From Croceicoccus gelatinilyticus (lineage in GTDB: Bacteria; Pseudomonadota; Alphaproteobacteria; Sphingomonadales; Sphingomonadaceae): DNA of 64,000 bases. The notes beneath the pieces are model-generated. The model saw only the letters and a program-made list of their open reading frames with translations. It made no database searches and was not told the DNA's origin. Where the stretch lies: NCBI RefSeq assembly GCF_018398395.1, contig NZ_JAHCBF010000005.1, forward strand, positions 1-64,000. The letters are read 5' to 3'. A program made the translations under genes and the position numbers. This document shows, piece by piece, positions 53,853 through 64,000 of this stretch. Position 1 is the first letter of the stretch. Each line of letters begins with the position of its first letter.

Positions 53853-55754
53853 TCAGGCGCGCGTGACCGCTTCGGCCGCGATCATCCTCGCCTCTGCGCC
53901 GAGGCCTACTTCGTCAAGAGCCTTTACGATGTGATAGAGGTGAACCGGCGTCATCTGCGACCAGCTGTCACCCTGCATTCCCAGCGCCATGAGGTAAGTC
54001 ACAAGCACCTGGTTGTTGCGCGAAGCAGCAAGGTCGATCGCGCGGGTCCAGCGGGTTTCGCGGCCAAGGTCGAAGCCAAGCACGCCCGAAAGCTCGTTCG
54101 ACTTGGCTGGCGTCATGCGCCCAAGACCTGCGAGAGAAGCCACCAGGAACTGCGACCGGCGCTGCGACGTGCTGTCATCCTCGTCCATGAAGGCGCGGAC
54201 CGCGCTTTCACTGACGATTTCGCTAAGCGCCGGGCTGCCGACCATCAAGACACCCCAGCCAAGGCTGCCGGTCTGGACGGTGCTGCCCCAGCGAACGGCA
54301 TTGGCATCGAGCCCCGCGGCCATCATCGCGCCAATCAGCAAGCCTGCGTCCGCCTCGAAAGACGGGTCAGTCGGTAGGCGCGCTGCGGCATAGGCCGTCA
54401 TGACAAGCCGCGTGTAGAACCGCTTCGAAAGGTCCTTCTCACCCCAGATATCGCGCATGGCGGCAAGACGCTCTTCAGGCTCACCGACATAGGCTTCGCG
54501 CAACAGAGACGCGCGTGCGGCTTCTTCGCCGCCAATTTCGGGATCGGAGTAAATCTGCGAATAGAGATCGATCAGCGCCGCGCTGGACAGCACACCTTCG
54601 CCCGCCGCCATCTCGGCACCGCGTGCACGCTGCACCAGCGGGACCGAGGGCGAGATCGCGGCAAGACGCTGATACGTGGCGCCGCCCGCATCGATCAGGC
54701 TTGCCGGAACTTCGGCGCCAGTCGCGGTCGCCAGCGCATAGCGCCAGACGGTCAGTTCATCGACATCGTCCCATTCCAGCGTCACTGCCCGGCGCGTGCG
54801 GCCGACAGAGCCGGCGTATTTCTGAGCCAGCAGCGAATCGATCTGCGTGCCCTCGCTGCGACGGCGCTGCTGCTCGATCCGATCCATGCCGCTGCTCTCG
54901 CCCGAAAACGAACTGCAGATGCCGCGCAGCAGTTCCCAGTCCCGATCTTCGCGGGCGCGGGCATGAAGGCGAACCATCGGACAGGCACCCGTGAAATCAC
55001 CCGTCGAGACATAGGAATCGTAAGCGCTGGCAATCAGGGCCGGCGAATAGTCCGCCGTATCGACTTCCTGCACGACGGCGCGCGCAATCGGTGTCTCGCC
55101 CATGCGGTTGAGCAGGCCCGCGCGCAGGGCTGCAAATTCCACGCCCTCCATGCCATCGGGGGCGGCAAGCCTGCTGGCGAGTGCGCGGCGGGCAAGGATG
55201 TGACCCCAGCGCGAGACCAGCGGGCCCTTGGTACCTTCAAGGATGCGGCGAACGAACAGCGCCTTGTAATTGCCGAGCGAACCTTCACGCATCCCGCCTT
55301 CGGACGGGCCAAGAATACCGACAACGTCGGTCGACCGACGAGCCGCATCGGGGATATCGAACGTAGGCTTCAGACCGAGAATTTCGTCGATCTCGTCCGT
55401 GTCCATCTCCTCCAGCTCATCGAGGCTGGGAAGCCGTTCGAGCAAGCGGCGTGCAGCATCGGCACGCGAGGATGAGGCAGAAGCGGGAGCCGGTACGGAA
55501 CTGTCCGGCACTTGCTGCACGACCGGCTGCGAAACGCTAGGCGCGGCTTGTCCGCTGTTCTGCGTGGAAGTCGGGGTCGGACGCGGCGCAGGAGCGGGCG
55601 TCGGCGCAGGGGCGGGATCGTCGAAGCCCGGCGGCAGGAGCGATTCAGGGCCGTCCTGCGCGGAAAGCGCAACTACGGGAGCAGCGGCCAGCAGCGCGGC
55701 AACGAACATCGTGCGCCGGGAAAAAGGAACGGCGTATTTAGCGGGGCGCTTCAC
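53853..55754 (-). CDS. Unrecognised exported protein, 633 aa
   Basis: 633 aa from the GTG at 55754, which has GGAG eight bases upstream and overlaps the preceding stop as GTGA. The open frame extends to 56507 through aroK on the other strand, which is not credible. A signal peptide (RRTMFVAALLAAAPVVALSAQ) is followed by a Pro/Ala/Gln-rich linker (~residues 35-95) and then ~500 mostly helical residues with no motif I recognise. The helices look repeat-like, but no TPR signature is clear. It is coupled to a 51-aa membrane protein upstream and lies before xerD-accA. Function unknown. Confidence 0.8.
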   Translation of the reverse strand: MKRPAKYAVPFSRRTMFVAALLAAAPVVALSAQDGPESLLPPGFDDPAPAPTPAPAPRPTPTSTQNSGQAAPSVSQPVVQQVPDSSVPAPASASSSRADAARRLLERLPSLDELEEMDTDEIDEILGLKPTFDIPDAARRSTDVVGILGPSEGGMREGSLGNYKALFVRRILEGTKGPLVSRWGHILARRALASRLAAPDGMEGVEFAALRAGLLNRMGETPIARAVVQEVDTADYSPALIASAYDSYVSTGDFTGACPMVRLHARAREDRDWELLRGICSSFSGESSGMDRIEQQRRRSEGTQIDSLLAQKYAGSVGRTRRAVTLEWDDVDELTVWRYALATATGAEVPASLIDAGGATYQRLAAISPSVPLVQRARGAEMAAGEGVLSSAALIDLYSQIYSDPEIGGEEAARASLLREAYVGEPEERLAAMRDIWGEKDLSKRFYTRLVMTAYAAARLPTDPSFEADAGLLIGAMMAAGLDANAVRWGSTVQTGSLGWGVLMVGSPALSEIVSESAVRAFMDEDDSTSQRRSQFLVASLAGLGRMTPAKSNELSGVLGFDLGRETRWTRAIDLAASRNNQVLVTYLMALGMQGDSWSQMTPVHLYHIVKALDEVGLGAEARMIAAEAVTRA

Positions 55755-55906
55755 TGGCCGTTCTCCGACCCGCCCGGTCCTTGCTGCACCGGCAATTCCT
55801 CCTCGATCCAGCGGGGCTCCTCGCGCCCGCCGTCGATATAGGCGTAGACGAGCAGGATCAGGATTGCGAGAGCAAGGATAAGGAATACGCCCTTGGTTCC
55901 GCGCAT
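55751..55906 (-). CDS. Small single-pass membrane protein, 51 aa
   Basis: 51 aa from an ATG preceded by GAAGGAAA. Residues 7-23 are one hydrophobic helix (VFLILALAILILLVYAY), followed by a polar acidic tail. Its stop overlaps the GTG of the 633-aa protein (GTGA), so the two are translationally coupled and likely act together, perhaps as anchor and periplasmic partner. It is too short to match a family by eye. Divergent from aroK across ~110 bp. Confidence 0.72.
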   Translation of the reverse strand: MRGTKGVFLILALAILILLVYAYIDGGREEPRWIEEELPVQQGPGGSENGQ

Positions 55907-56016
55907 GAATTTCCTTCTCGACCTGCTTAGCTGCGTAAATTTCCCGCCAATTCCGCATCACTGACACGGGCATGGCGCTTGCGCGACCGCCTAGCGCAAC
56001 TATAGGCGGGGCTGCA

Positions 56017-56652
56017 ATGGACCAGAGTGACCCCATGCCCGGCAATTCGACCGGGAATGACAACGCATCGGCGCATGACGGCGCAGCGCTGCCCGATGCG
56101 CGCGCGTTGGCAGAGCTTTCGCGCAAGCTGGATCGCCCGGTCGTTCTCGTGGGCCTCATGGGAGTCGGTAAGTCGACCATTGGCCGCAAGCTGGCACAGG
56201 CGTTGGGCACTCGGTTCGTCGATGCCGACGACGCCATCGTCGAAGCGGCGCAGATGTCGATCCCCGAGATTTTCGAGAAATTCGGCGAGGCATACTTCCG
56301 CGACGGAGAGCGCCGCGTGATCGCCCGCATCATCGAGGATACGCATGGCCGGCCCGCCGTGATCGCCACCGGCGGCGGCGCTTTCGTCGATGCCGAGACG
56401 CGCGCGATGATCCTAGACAAGGCAATCGCAGTCTGGCTCGACGGTGATCTCGACGTGCTGGTCGAACGGGTCAGCCGCAAGAACACGCGCCCCCTGCTGA
56501 TCGGCAAGGACCCCCGCGAGGTGCTTTCGCAACTGATGGAAGTGCGCCGCCCTGCCTATTCGCAGGCGCATATCCGCGCGGTAAGCGATGCAGGGCCGCA
56601 AACGGCAAGCGTGGCGCGCATCCTTGCCGCGCTGGAGGAATACGAGGGATGA
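56017..56652 (+). CDS. aroK: Shikimate kinase
   Basis: 211 aa from the ATG at 56017, behind a GGCGGGG site; ATG 55972 and 56035 are alternatives. After a ~35-residue extension come Walker A GLMGVGKST, DADD, the shikimate-binding FGEAYFRDGERRVI, GGGAF and the lid RPLL. It phosphorylates shikimate in aromatic amino acid synthesis. It overlaps aroB by four bases (ATGA), the common aroK-aroB arrangement. Confidence 0.96.
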   Translation: MDQSDPMPGNSTGNDNASAHDGAALPDARALAELSRKLDRPVVLVGLMGVGKSTIGRKLAQALGTRFVDADDAIVEAAQMSIPEIFEKFGEAYFRDGERRVIARIIEDTHGRPAVIATGGGAFVDAETRAMILDKAIAVWLDGDLDVLVERVSRKNTRPLLIGKDPREVLSQLMEVRRPAYSQAHIRAVSDAGPQTASVARILAALEEYEG

Positions 56653-57779
56653 GCGACATGCGCACGATCGACGTCGAACTCGCCGGACGGCCCTATGAAG
56701 TGCGCGTCGGGCCGGGCCTGCTGGAGCGACTTGGCGCGCAATGCGGGTCGATGCTGCGCAAGGCGACCGTTCCCGTCATCACCGACGCCCATGTCGCCTC
56801 GCTCTATCGAGGCAAGGTCGATGCAGCGCTTGCCGCCGTCGGCAAGGAAGCGCGCTGGCTGGTCCTGCCCGCGGGCGAGCAGACCAAGAGCTGGGCGCAC
56901 CTGGCCCATGTCATCGATTTCCTTCTGGCCGAGGGTGTCGACCGGAACGACCGTATCGTTGCGCTAGGCGGCGGGGTCATTGGTGACCTTACCGGTTTTG
57001 CCGCCGCGATCCTGAAGCGCGGCTGCGGCTTCGTGCAGGTGCCGACAACGCTTCTGGCGCAAGTCGACTCCAGCGTCGGCGGCAAGACCGCGATCAACGT
57101 GCCGATGGGCAAGAACCTCGTTGGCGCGTTCCATCAGCCTGCGCTGGTGCTGGCCGATACCGATGTCCTGTCCACCCTGCCGCCGCGCGAACTGCGTGCA
57201 GGCTATGCCGAAGTCGTCAAATACGGGCTGATCGACGATGCCGACTTCTTCACATGGTGCGAGGCGAACGGCCCAGCCCTGCTGGGCGGCGACGCCGATG
57301 CCCGGATCGAGGCGGTAAGCCGTTCGGTCGCAGCAAAGGCGCGCGTCGTCGCCGCGGACGAGCGCGAGACGACCGGCACCCGCGCCCTGCTCAACCTAGG
57401 CCATACGTTCGGCCACGCGCTTGAGGCAGAGACCGGCTATTCCAGCGATCTCCTGCACGGTGAGGCGGTGGCCATCGGCATGGTCCTCGCCGCCCGCTAT
57501 TCGGTGCGGCGCGGATTGATGGCGCAGCACGAGGCAGACCGGATCGCGGCGCACTTCAAGGCTTGCGACATGAAAGCCGAAGTTTCGGAACTCGGCCTTG
57601 AATGCGGCGGACAGAAGCTGGCCGACCACATGCTGCACGACAAGAAGATGGACGCTGGCACCCTGCCCTTCCTGCTGATGCGCGGGATCGGGCAGACGTT
57701 CCTCGCCAAGGATGTCGAGATCGGCGACGTCTCCGAATTTCTGGACGGCGAACTCAGGTCTCACCACCTGGCTGATTGA
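56649..57779 (+). CDS. aroB: 3-dehydroquinate synthase
   Basis: 376 aa. NAD- and substrate-binding stretches are standard: LPAGEQTKSW, DRNDRIVALGGGVIGDLTGFAAA, RGCGFVQVPTTLLAQVDSSVGGKTAIN, KNLVGAFHQP, YAEVVKYGLI, RALLNLGHTFGHA and LLHGEAVAIGM. It turns DAHP into 3-dehydroquinate in the shikimate pathway. Coupled to aroK by ATGA. Its last 26 bp overlap the convergent DUF421 gene. Confidence 0.97.
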   Translation: MSDMRTIDVELAGRPYEVRVGPGLLERLGAQCGSMLRKATVPVITDAHVASLYRGKVDAALAAVGKEARWLVLPAGEQTKSWAHLAHVIDFLLAEGVDRNDRIVALGGGVIGDLTGFAAAILKRGCGFVQVPTTLLAQVDSSVGGKTAINVPMGKNLVGAFHQPALVLADTDVLSTLPPRELRAGYAEVVKYGLIDDADFFTWCEANGPALLGGDADARIEAVSRSVAAKARVVAADERETTGTRALLNLGHTFGHALEAETGYSSDLLHGEAVAIGMVLAARYSVRRGLMAQHEADRIAAHFKACDMKAEVSELGLECGGQKLADHMLHDKKMDAGTLPFLLMRGIGQTFLAKDVEIGDVSEFLDGELRSHHLAD

Positions 57780-58275
57780 CGGGGCCGAGCACGGTCAGAC
57801 TATCGCATGGCCCGTCGGCAAGGACCGAAAGGCTGCCATCCGATTCCAGCACGACGGCTGCGATATCCTCATAGCGTCCGTGACCTTCCTTGCGGATTTC
57901 TGCGATCACTTCGTCACGGGTGAAACGCTCGTTCACGAGGGCCTCGTCGAGGAATTTTCCATCTCGCAGAAGCAGCTTCGGCTCGCTACGCACGAACTTG
58001 GCGAACCGCTGCCAGTGGGCCGAGGTTTTCGAAACGATGAACTGCAACAGCAGCAACGCGGCGAAGGCAAAAATCCCCTCAAGGATCTTCGCGCTTTTTG
58101 AAAGAACGGTGCTCGCAAGTATCGAGCCCAAAGCAACGGTGACGATGAAGTCAAACGCATTGAGCTTCGACAGCGAGCGTTTGCCGTTAATACGCAGGAT
58201 GAGAATGACGGCAGTATAGGCCATGGCCGTTGCCGCGAGGATGCGCAGAAATGCGTCTAGCGAACCAAAGAACAT
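57754..58275 (-). CDS. DUF421 (YetF-type) membrane protein
   Basis: 173 aa. Three transmembrane helices lie in the first ~85 residues (FLRILAATAMAYTAVILIL, FIVTVALGSILASTV, GIFAFAALLLLQFIVSK), with the family motif RINGKRSLSKLNAFDFIVTVALGS. A soluble C-terminal domain follows (LLLRDGKFLDEALVNERFTRDEVIAEIRKEG). The family role is not known with certainty. The stop lies inside aroB on the opposite strand. Confidence 0.88.
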   Translation of the reverse strand: MFFGSLDAFLRILAATAMAYTAVILILRINGKRSLSKLNAFDFIVTVALGSILASTVLSKSAKILEGIFAFAALLLLQFIVSKTSAHWQRFAKFVRSEPKLLLRDGKFLDEALVNERFTRDEVIAEIRKEGHGRYEDIAAVVLESDGSLSVLADGPCDSLTVLGPVNQPGGET

Positions 58276-58311
58276 GTCCCACCTACGCTCGGCAGGCTTG
58301 TTGGGTCCGGA

Positions 58312-58752
58312 TCAGCTTGCCGGCACGAGGTCGATCGCTTCAAAATCGGCGAGCATGGCGTCGTGAAGCAGCGAGCGATGGCACTTGGCCGCATCGCCGC
58401 AGAAACAGAGAAGCGCGACGCGCTTGCGGGACGCCAGATCGCGCAGTTCCGCCGCGGCGGCAAGCGCTTCGGGCAGTTCGAGCTGGCCGGAATAGACGCT
58501 CTCCAACTCCTCGCGGTCACCCTTGCGCGCAGCCTCGCGCCCTTCCTTTGGCGTGCCCAGCGCCTTGAAGTGGCGGTACTCCATGCCCGCTTCTTGCGCG
58601 GCACCAGCAAGAGCAGTCTTCGAAAAGCCCGGCCTGCGTGAAAGCGGCAGGGCGCGGACATCGGCCAGAACCTCGACCCCGGCTCCGACCAGAGCATCGA
58701 TCACTGCCGGAACCGTCGCCTGTTCATAGCCGATGGTCCAGACGCGCTTCAT
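58312..58752 (-). CDS. DUF488-family protein
   Basis: 146 aa. It starts KRVWTIGYEQATVPAVIDALVGAGVEVLADVR, has PLSRRPGFSK, and ends with the CFCGDAAKCHRS motif of DUF488, whose cysteines could bind metal or nucleotide. Function unknown. The start shares one base with the csaA stop (TGATG), so it is the distal gene of the propionate operon by position. Confidence 0.88.
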   Translation of the reverse strand: MKRVWTIGYEQATVPAVIDALVGAGVEVLADVRALPLSRRPGFSKTALAGAAQEAGMEYRHFKALGTPKEGREAARKGDREELESVYSGQLELPEALAAAAELRDLASRKRVALLCFCGDAAKCHRSLLHDAMLADFEAIDLVPAS

Positions 58753-59123
58753 CAGAACAGGCGCGATCCGTTTGGCACGGCCTTGTCGGGCGCGAACAGC
58801 GTGACCTCACCCGCCTCATCAGCGAAGCCCAGCGTCAGGACCTCGGACATGATCGGGCCGATCTGCCGCGGCGGGAAATTCACGACCGCCGCGACCTGCC
58901 TTCCGACGAGTTCGTCACAGGCATAGTTGGCGACGATTTGCGCGCTCGACTTCCTGGTGCCGATGGTCGGCCCGAAATCGATCTGCAGGATGTAGGCAGG
59001 CTTGCGAGCTTTCTCGAAAGGCTCTGCGGCAACCACCGTGCCGACCCGGATGTCGATCTTCAGAAACGTGTCGAAGTCGGTCGGGTCGGCAGCGGGGGCC
59101 GTATGGTCGTGGAGTAAGTGCAT
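58752..59123 (-). CDS. csaA: tRNA-binding-domain protein, CsaA-like
   Basis: 123 aa, a single OB-fold EMAP-like domain: FLKIDIRVGTVVAAEPFEKARKPAYILQIDFG, TRKSSAQI, GRQVAAVVNFPPRQIGPIMSEVLTLGF. This is the CsaA pattern; the protein has export-chaperone-like and tRNA-binding activity in Bacillus. It begins immediately after the pccA stop and overlaps the DUF488 gene. Its link to propionate metabolism is not obvious. Confidence 0.9.
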   Translation of the reverse strand: MHLLHDHTAPAADPTDFDTFLKIDIRVGTVVAAEPFEKARKPAYILQIDFGPTIGTRKSSAQIVANYACDELVGRQVAAVVNFPPRQIGPIMSEVLTLGFADEAGEVTLFAPDKAVPNGSRLF

Positions 59124-61162
<2,039 letters not shown>

Positions 61163-61163
<1 letters not shown>

Positions 61164-61984
61164 CAGGCTGCTTCTTCCCTGGGACCGGGTTTGGATTGAT
61201 CGAGGCGGCGGTCGGCATAGCCGGCCAGCGCCGCTGCGTAGTGTGGAGCGGCGCGGCGGTCGCCCTCGCCCTCCATGAAACCTTCGATGGACTGCGCGAT
61301 GCGCGCGACGCCTGCGTCGGACAGCGTGCCGAGCGGCGCGACGTGGACGCCGATGGTAAAGACGATGGCGCCCGACTTGGGCAGCTTGCGCAGCGTCTCG
61401 CGCTCACACCGTACGAACAGACGCTCGCCAGCATTATCGGCAGTGACGCCCGCGAACCGCTCTTCCGGTGTGTCGGAGGGCAGATAGCGCCAGTTGCCGT
61501 TCGCCATGACGAAGGCGTTGGTACGCCCGAAGATGTGCGGTGCGCGCAGGCCATCCATGAACTTGTCGACCGCAGTCGCGAGCTGATCGGCATAGCCGTC
61601 GATCGGCTCGTGCACGGCCAGCATTGGCTTTCCGATCTTCTCGTCGAGATGCCAGTCGGTCGGAAAGGCAACCGCCGCGCCGGTCAGCACCCAGCGACCC
61701 GCATCATCGCGCGTCAGGAGGCAGAAATCCTCCCAATGCGTGCGGCCAATCTGCTCGAGCCCGCCTTCGATGCCGAGCATGGCGGCCAGTTCGGCCTCCG
61801 CCTCGCGCGCCTCGTCCATGACGATCACGGCATCGGGGTTGGCATCGAAAGCCTCGCCGCGCGGTGCCAGATCGGGCGCATCGGCCAACCACTCGCTTTC
61901 CGGCAGACGCACGAGCCCCATGCGCAGCGGGCCGGACACCCGTGCGCTGGGAAGCAGCGTCTCTACCGAAAAACCGAGTGACAT
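61163..61984 (-). CDS. DUF3445 family protein (heme-dependent oxidative N-demethylase-like)
   Basis: 273 aa from the ATG at 61984; the longer frame runs back inside the mutase gene. Family stretches include GLVRLPESEWLADAPDL, EDFCLLTRDDAGRWVLTGAAVAFPTDWHLDEKIGKPMLAVHEPIDGY-like core, RTNAFVMANGNWRYLP and LFVRCERETLRKLPKSGAIVFTIG. This resembles DUF3445 / heme-dependent oxidative N-demethylase. His in FPTDWHL is a candidate heme or substrate residue. Placement between mutase and pccA is striking, since N-demethylation has no clear place in that pathway. Confidence 0.82.
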
Positions 61985-61994
61985 GGGGTGAGCC

Positions 61995-64000
61995 TTACTC
62001 CGCCGCTTCGTCCAGATCGGACGGCGGCATGTTGTGGCCCAGCAGGCGCAGCACATCGGCAGCGGCCTCGACCACGTTGGAGCCCGGACCATAAATGCCC
62101 TGGACGCCCGCATCGCGCAGGAACTGGTAGTCGCTGGGCGGAATGACGCCGCCTGCGGTCACCTTGATGTCCGCACGTCCCGCTTCCTTCAGCAACTGGA
62201 TCAGCTCGGGGATGAGCGTCTTGTGCCCAGCGGCCAGCGACGAAGCACCGATGAGGTCCACGCCGTTATCCAACGCCATGTCGCGCGTTTCGGCAGGGGT
62301 CTGGAAGAGCGGGCCGGAGACCACCTCGAAACCCATGTCTGCAAAGGCCGAAGCGATGACGTTCGCACCGCGATCGTGGCCGTCCTGGCCCATCTTGGCG
62401 ATCATCACCTTGGGCTTGCGACCAAGACGGCGGCTGACGGCATCGACGCCATCAACCACGGCCTGATAGCGATCGTCACCCGCATAGGCAGCGCCGTACA
62501 CACCCTTCACCGGGCGCGGCATCGTGTCGTAGCGACCGAACGCGCTCTCCATCGCGTCCGAAATTTCGCCAAGGCTGGCGCGTTCGCGAGCTGCATCGAC
62601 GGCAAGAGCAAGGAGATTGCCATTGCCCTTTGCGCCTTCGCGAAGCGCGGCAAGTGCAGCCTGGCATTTCGCCTCGTCGCGGTTGGCGCGCATCTTTTCG
62701 AGCCGGGCAATCTGGGCCTGGCGGACAGCGGTGTTATCAATGTCCAGCGTCTCGATCGGGTCTTCGTCCTTGAGGCGGAACTTATTGACGCCGACGATGA
62801 CGTCATCGCCCTTGTCGACGCGGGCCTGACGACCAGCGGCAGCTTCCTCGATCATCGCCTTGGGCCAACCGGCGGCGACCGCCTTGGCCATGCCGCCTTC
62901 GTTCTCGACACGCTCGATGATCGACCATGCCTCATCGACCAGCGACTTGGTCAGCGCCTCGACGTAGTAGGAGCCGCCGAGCGGGTCGACCACGTTGGTC
63001 ATGCCCGTTTCTTCCTGGATCACGATCTGCGTATTGCGCGCGATGCGAGCCGAGAAGTCGGTGGGAAGCGCGATGGCTTCGTCGAGAGCATTGGTGTGCA
63101 GCGACTGCGTCCCGCCCAGCATCGCGGCCATTGCTTCGATCGTGGTGCGCATGACGTTGTTGTAGGGGTCCTGCTCGGTCAGCGAGACACCGCTCGTCTG
63201 GCAGTGCGTGCGCAGCATCTTCGAACGTTCGGATTGCGCGCCAAGCTGCGTCATCGCGCGATGCCACAGCGTACGGGCCGCGCGCAGCTTCGCGATTTCC
63301 ATGAAGAAGTTCATGCCGATGGCGAAGAAGAACGACAGGCGGCCAGCGAACTTGTCGATGTCGAGGCCGCTGGCCACGCCGTACTTCACGTATTCCATGC
63401 CGTCGGCGATGGTGAAGGCCAGTTCCTGCACCTGCGTCGCGCCGGCTTCCTGCATGTGGTAGCCGGAAATCGAAATGCTGTTGAATTTCGGCATGTTGTC
63501 CGCGGTATATGCGAAGATGTCCGAAATGATCCGCATGCTGGGTTCGGGCGGATAGATGTAGGTGTTGCGGACCATGAACTCCTTCAGGATGTCGTTCTGA
63601 ATGGTCCCGGTCAGCTGGTCGGGCGAAACGCCCTGTTCCTCTGCCGCGATGATGTAGAAGGCAAGGCACGGGATGACCGCGCCGTTCATCGTCATCGACA
63701 CGCTCATCTGGTCAAGTGGGATCTGGTCGAAGAGGATCTTCATGTCCTCGACGCTGTCGATCGCAACACCCGCCTTGCCGACGTCGCCAACAACGCGCGG
63801 GTGGTCGGAGTCGTACCCGCGGTGCGTCGCAAGGTCGAAGGCGACCGAGAGGCCCTTCTGGCCCGCGGCAAGATTGCGGCGATAGAAGGCGTTCGATTCC
63901 TCAGCCGTCGAGAAGCCCGCGTACTGACGGATCGTCCAGGGACGGCCCGCATACATCGATGCCTTCACGCCGCGCGTGAACGGCGCGAACCCGGGAAGGC
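61995..64000 (-). CDS. scpA: Methylmalonyl-CoA mutase, large subunit (5' end beyond the window)
   Basis: About 667 residues are visible; the frame stays open to base 64000 with family sequence ([14 protein letters not shown]), so the N-terminus is outside. The (beta/alpha)8 barrel shows [46 protein letters not shown]-type ([13 protein letters not shown]) and [13 protein letters not shown]. The C-terminal B12 domain has the base-off motif [23 protein letters not shown] and GGVIPPSDY. The enzyme converts methylmalonyl-CoA to succinyl-CoA with adenosylcobalamin, the last step of propionate oxidation. The gene leads a leftward operon. Confidence 0.96.
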   Translation of the reverse strand, partial: LPGFAPFTRGVKASMYAGRPWTIRQYAGFSTAEESNAFYRRNLAAGQKGLSVAFDLATHRGYDSDHPRVVGDVGKAGVAIDSVEDMKILFDQIPLDQMSVSMTMNGAVIPCLAFYIIAAEEQGVSPDQLTGTIQNDILKEFMVRNTYIYPPEPSMRIISDIFAYTADNMPKFNSISISGYHMQEAGATQVQELAFTIADGMEYVKYGVASGLDIDKFAGRLSFFFAIGMNFFMEIAKLRAARTLWHRAMTQLGAQSERSKMLRTHCQTSGVSLTEQDPYNNVMRTTIEAMAAMLGGTQSLHTNALDEAIALPTDFSARIARNTQIVIQEETGMTNVVDPLGGSYYVEALTKSLVDEAWSIIERVENEGGMAKAVAAGWPKAMIEEAAAGRQARVDKGDDVIVGVNKFRLKDEDPIETLDIDNTAVRQAQIARLEKMRANRDEAKCQAALAALREGAKGNGNLLALAVDAARERASLGEISDAMESAFGRYDTMPRPVKGVYGAAYAGDDRYQAVVDGVDAVSRRLGRKPKVMIAKMGQDGHDRGANVIASAFADMGFEVVSGPLFQTPAETRDMALDNGVDLIGASSLAAGHKTLIPELIQLLKEAGRADIKVTAGGVIPPSDYQFLRDAGVQGIYGPGSNVVEAAADVLRLLGHNMPPSDLDEAAE

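Noticed and set aside
55755-56507. N-terminal extension of the 633-aa protein across the aroK locus
   Set aside because: It would overlap aroK entirely and place the signal peptide in the middle of the protein.

Overview
The window is one contiguous piece of a GC-rich alphaproteobacterial chromosome. Its gene families point to Sphingomonadales, most likely an Erythrobacteraceae member: a Xanthomonas-type TonB-dependent receptor, SleB hydrolase, DUF6894 protein, Flp pilins, and an acpP-fabF-mltG order. This placement is inference from gene content; no marker comparison was possible. I see no insertion sequence, prophage, CRISPR array or rRNA. Three tRNA genes are present: Gly-CCC, Val-TAC and Arg-ACG.

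Region 1 (1-10792) is a type I secretion locus. It holds the C-terminal part of a giant repeat adhesin, an OmpA-family protein, a TolC-type channel, a LapB-like ABC transporter, a SleB-type cell-wall hydrolase and a HlyD-type adaptor. A LapG-like (BTLCP) periplasmic protease faces them. The set resembles Lap-type regulated surface adhesion, but no LapD is in view. Region 2 (11058-14701) has a ferredoxin and two tandem cysteine desulfurases, then an alpha/beta hydrolase and a PilZ protein. Region 3 (14919-20991) is a signalling block: an FHA-SpoIIE phosphatase, a STAS antagonist, an RsbW-like kinase, a Ser/Thr kinase with a transmembrane segment, a PP2C phosphatase and a glutaminase. Region 4 (21002-26198) is a tightly coupled phosphorus-scavenging operon: TonB receptor, beta-propeller phytase lipoprotein, PhoX-like phosphatase.

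Region 5 (26357-49555) is mostly housekeeping: tRNAs, an MscS channel, a cyclophilin, a RelA/SpoT enzyme, MlaA, HemF, PdeM, IF-3 (from an ATA codon), a DASS transporter, acpP-fabF-mltG, AspS, RNase D, OxyR, a phospholipase D-like enzyme, a hemerythrin and MutT. Inside it sits a tandem pair of 321-aa paralogues that I cannot assign to a family (42638-44579). Region 6 (49681-50180) is a pair of Flp pilins, the second only 59 aa, closed by two strong hairpin terminators. Region 7 (50323-58275) carries an M48 protease, accA, xerD, an unrecognised 633-aa exported protein coupled to a 51-aa membrane protein, aroK-aroB and a DUF421 protein. Region 8 (58312-64000) is a leftward propionyl-CoA/methylmalonyl-CoA operon (mutase, DUF3445, pccA) running into csaA and a DUF488 gene; the mutase is cut by the window end.

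Several starts here differ from the longest open frame because a Shine-Dalgarno sequence or a domain boundary favours an internal codon; each entry says so. The least explained parts are the orphan paralogue pair, the 633-aa/51-aa pair, the SleB gene inside the secretion operon, and the repeated GTTAAC/TTAACC-type motifs before several surface-related genes.
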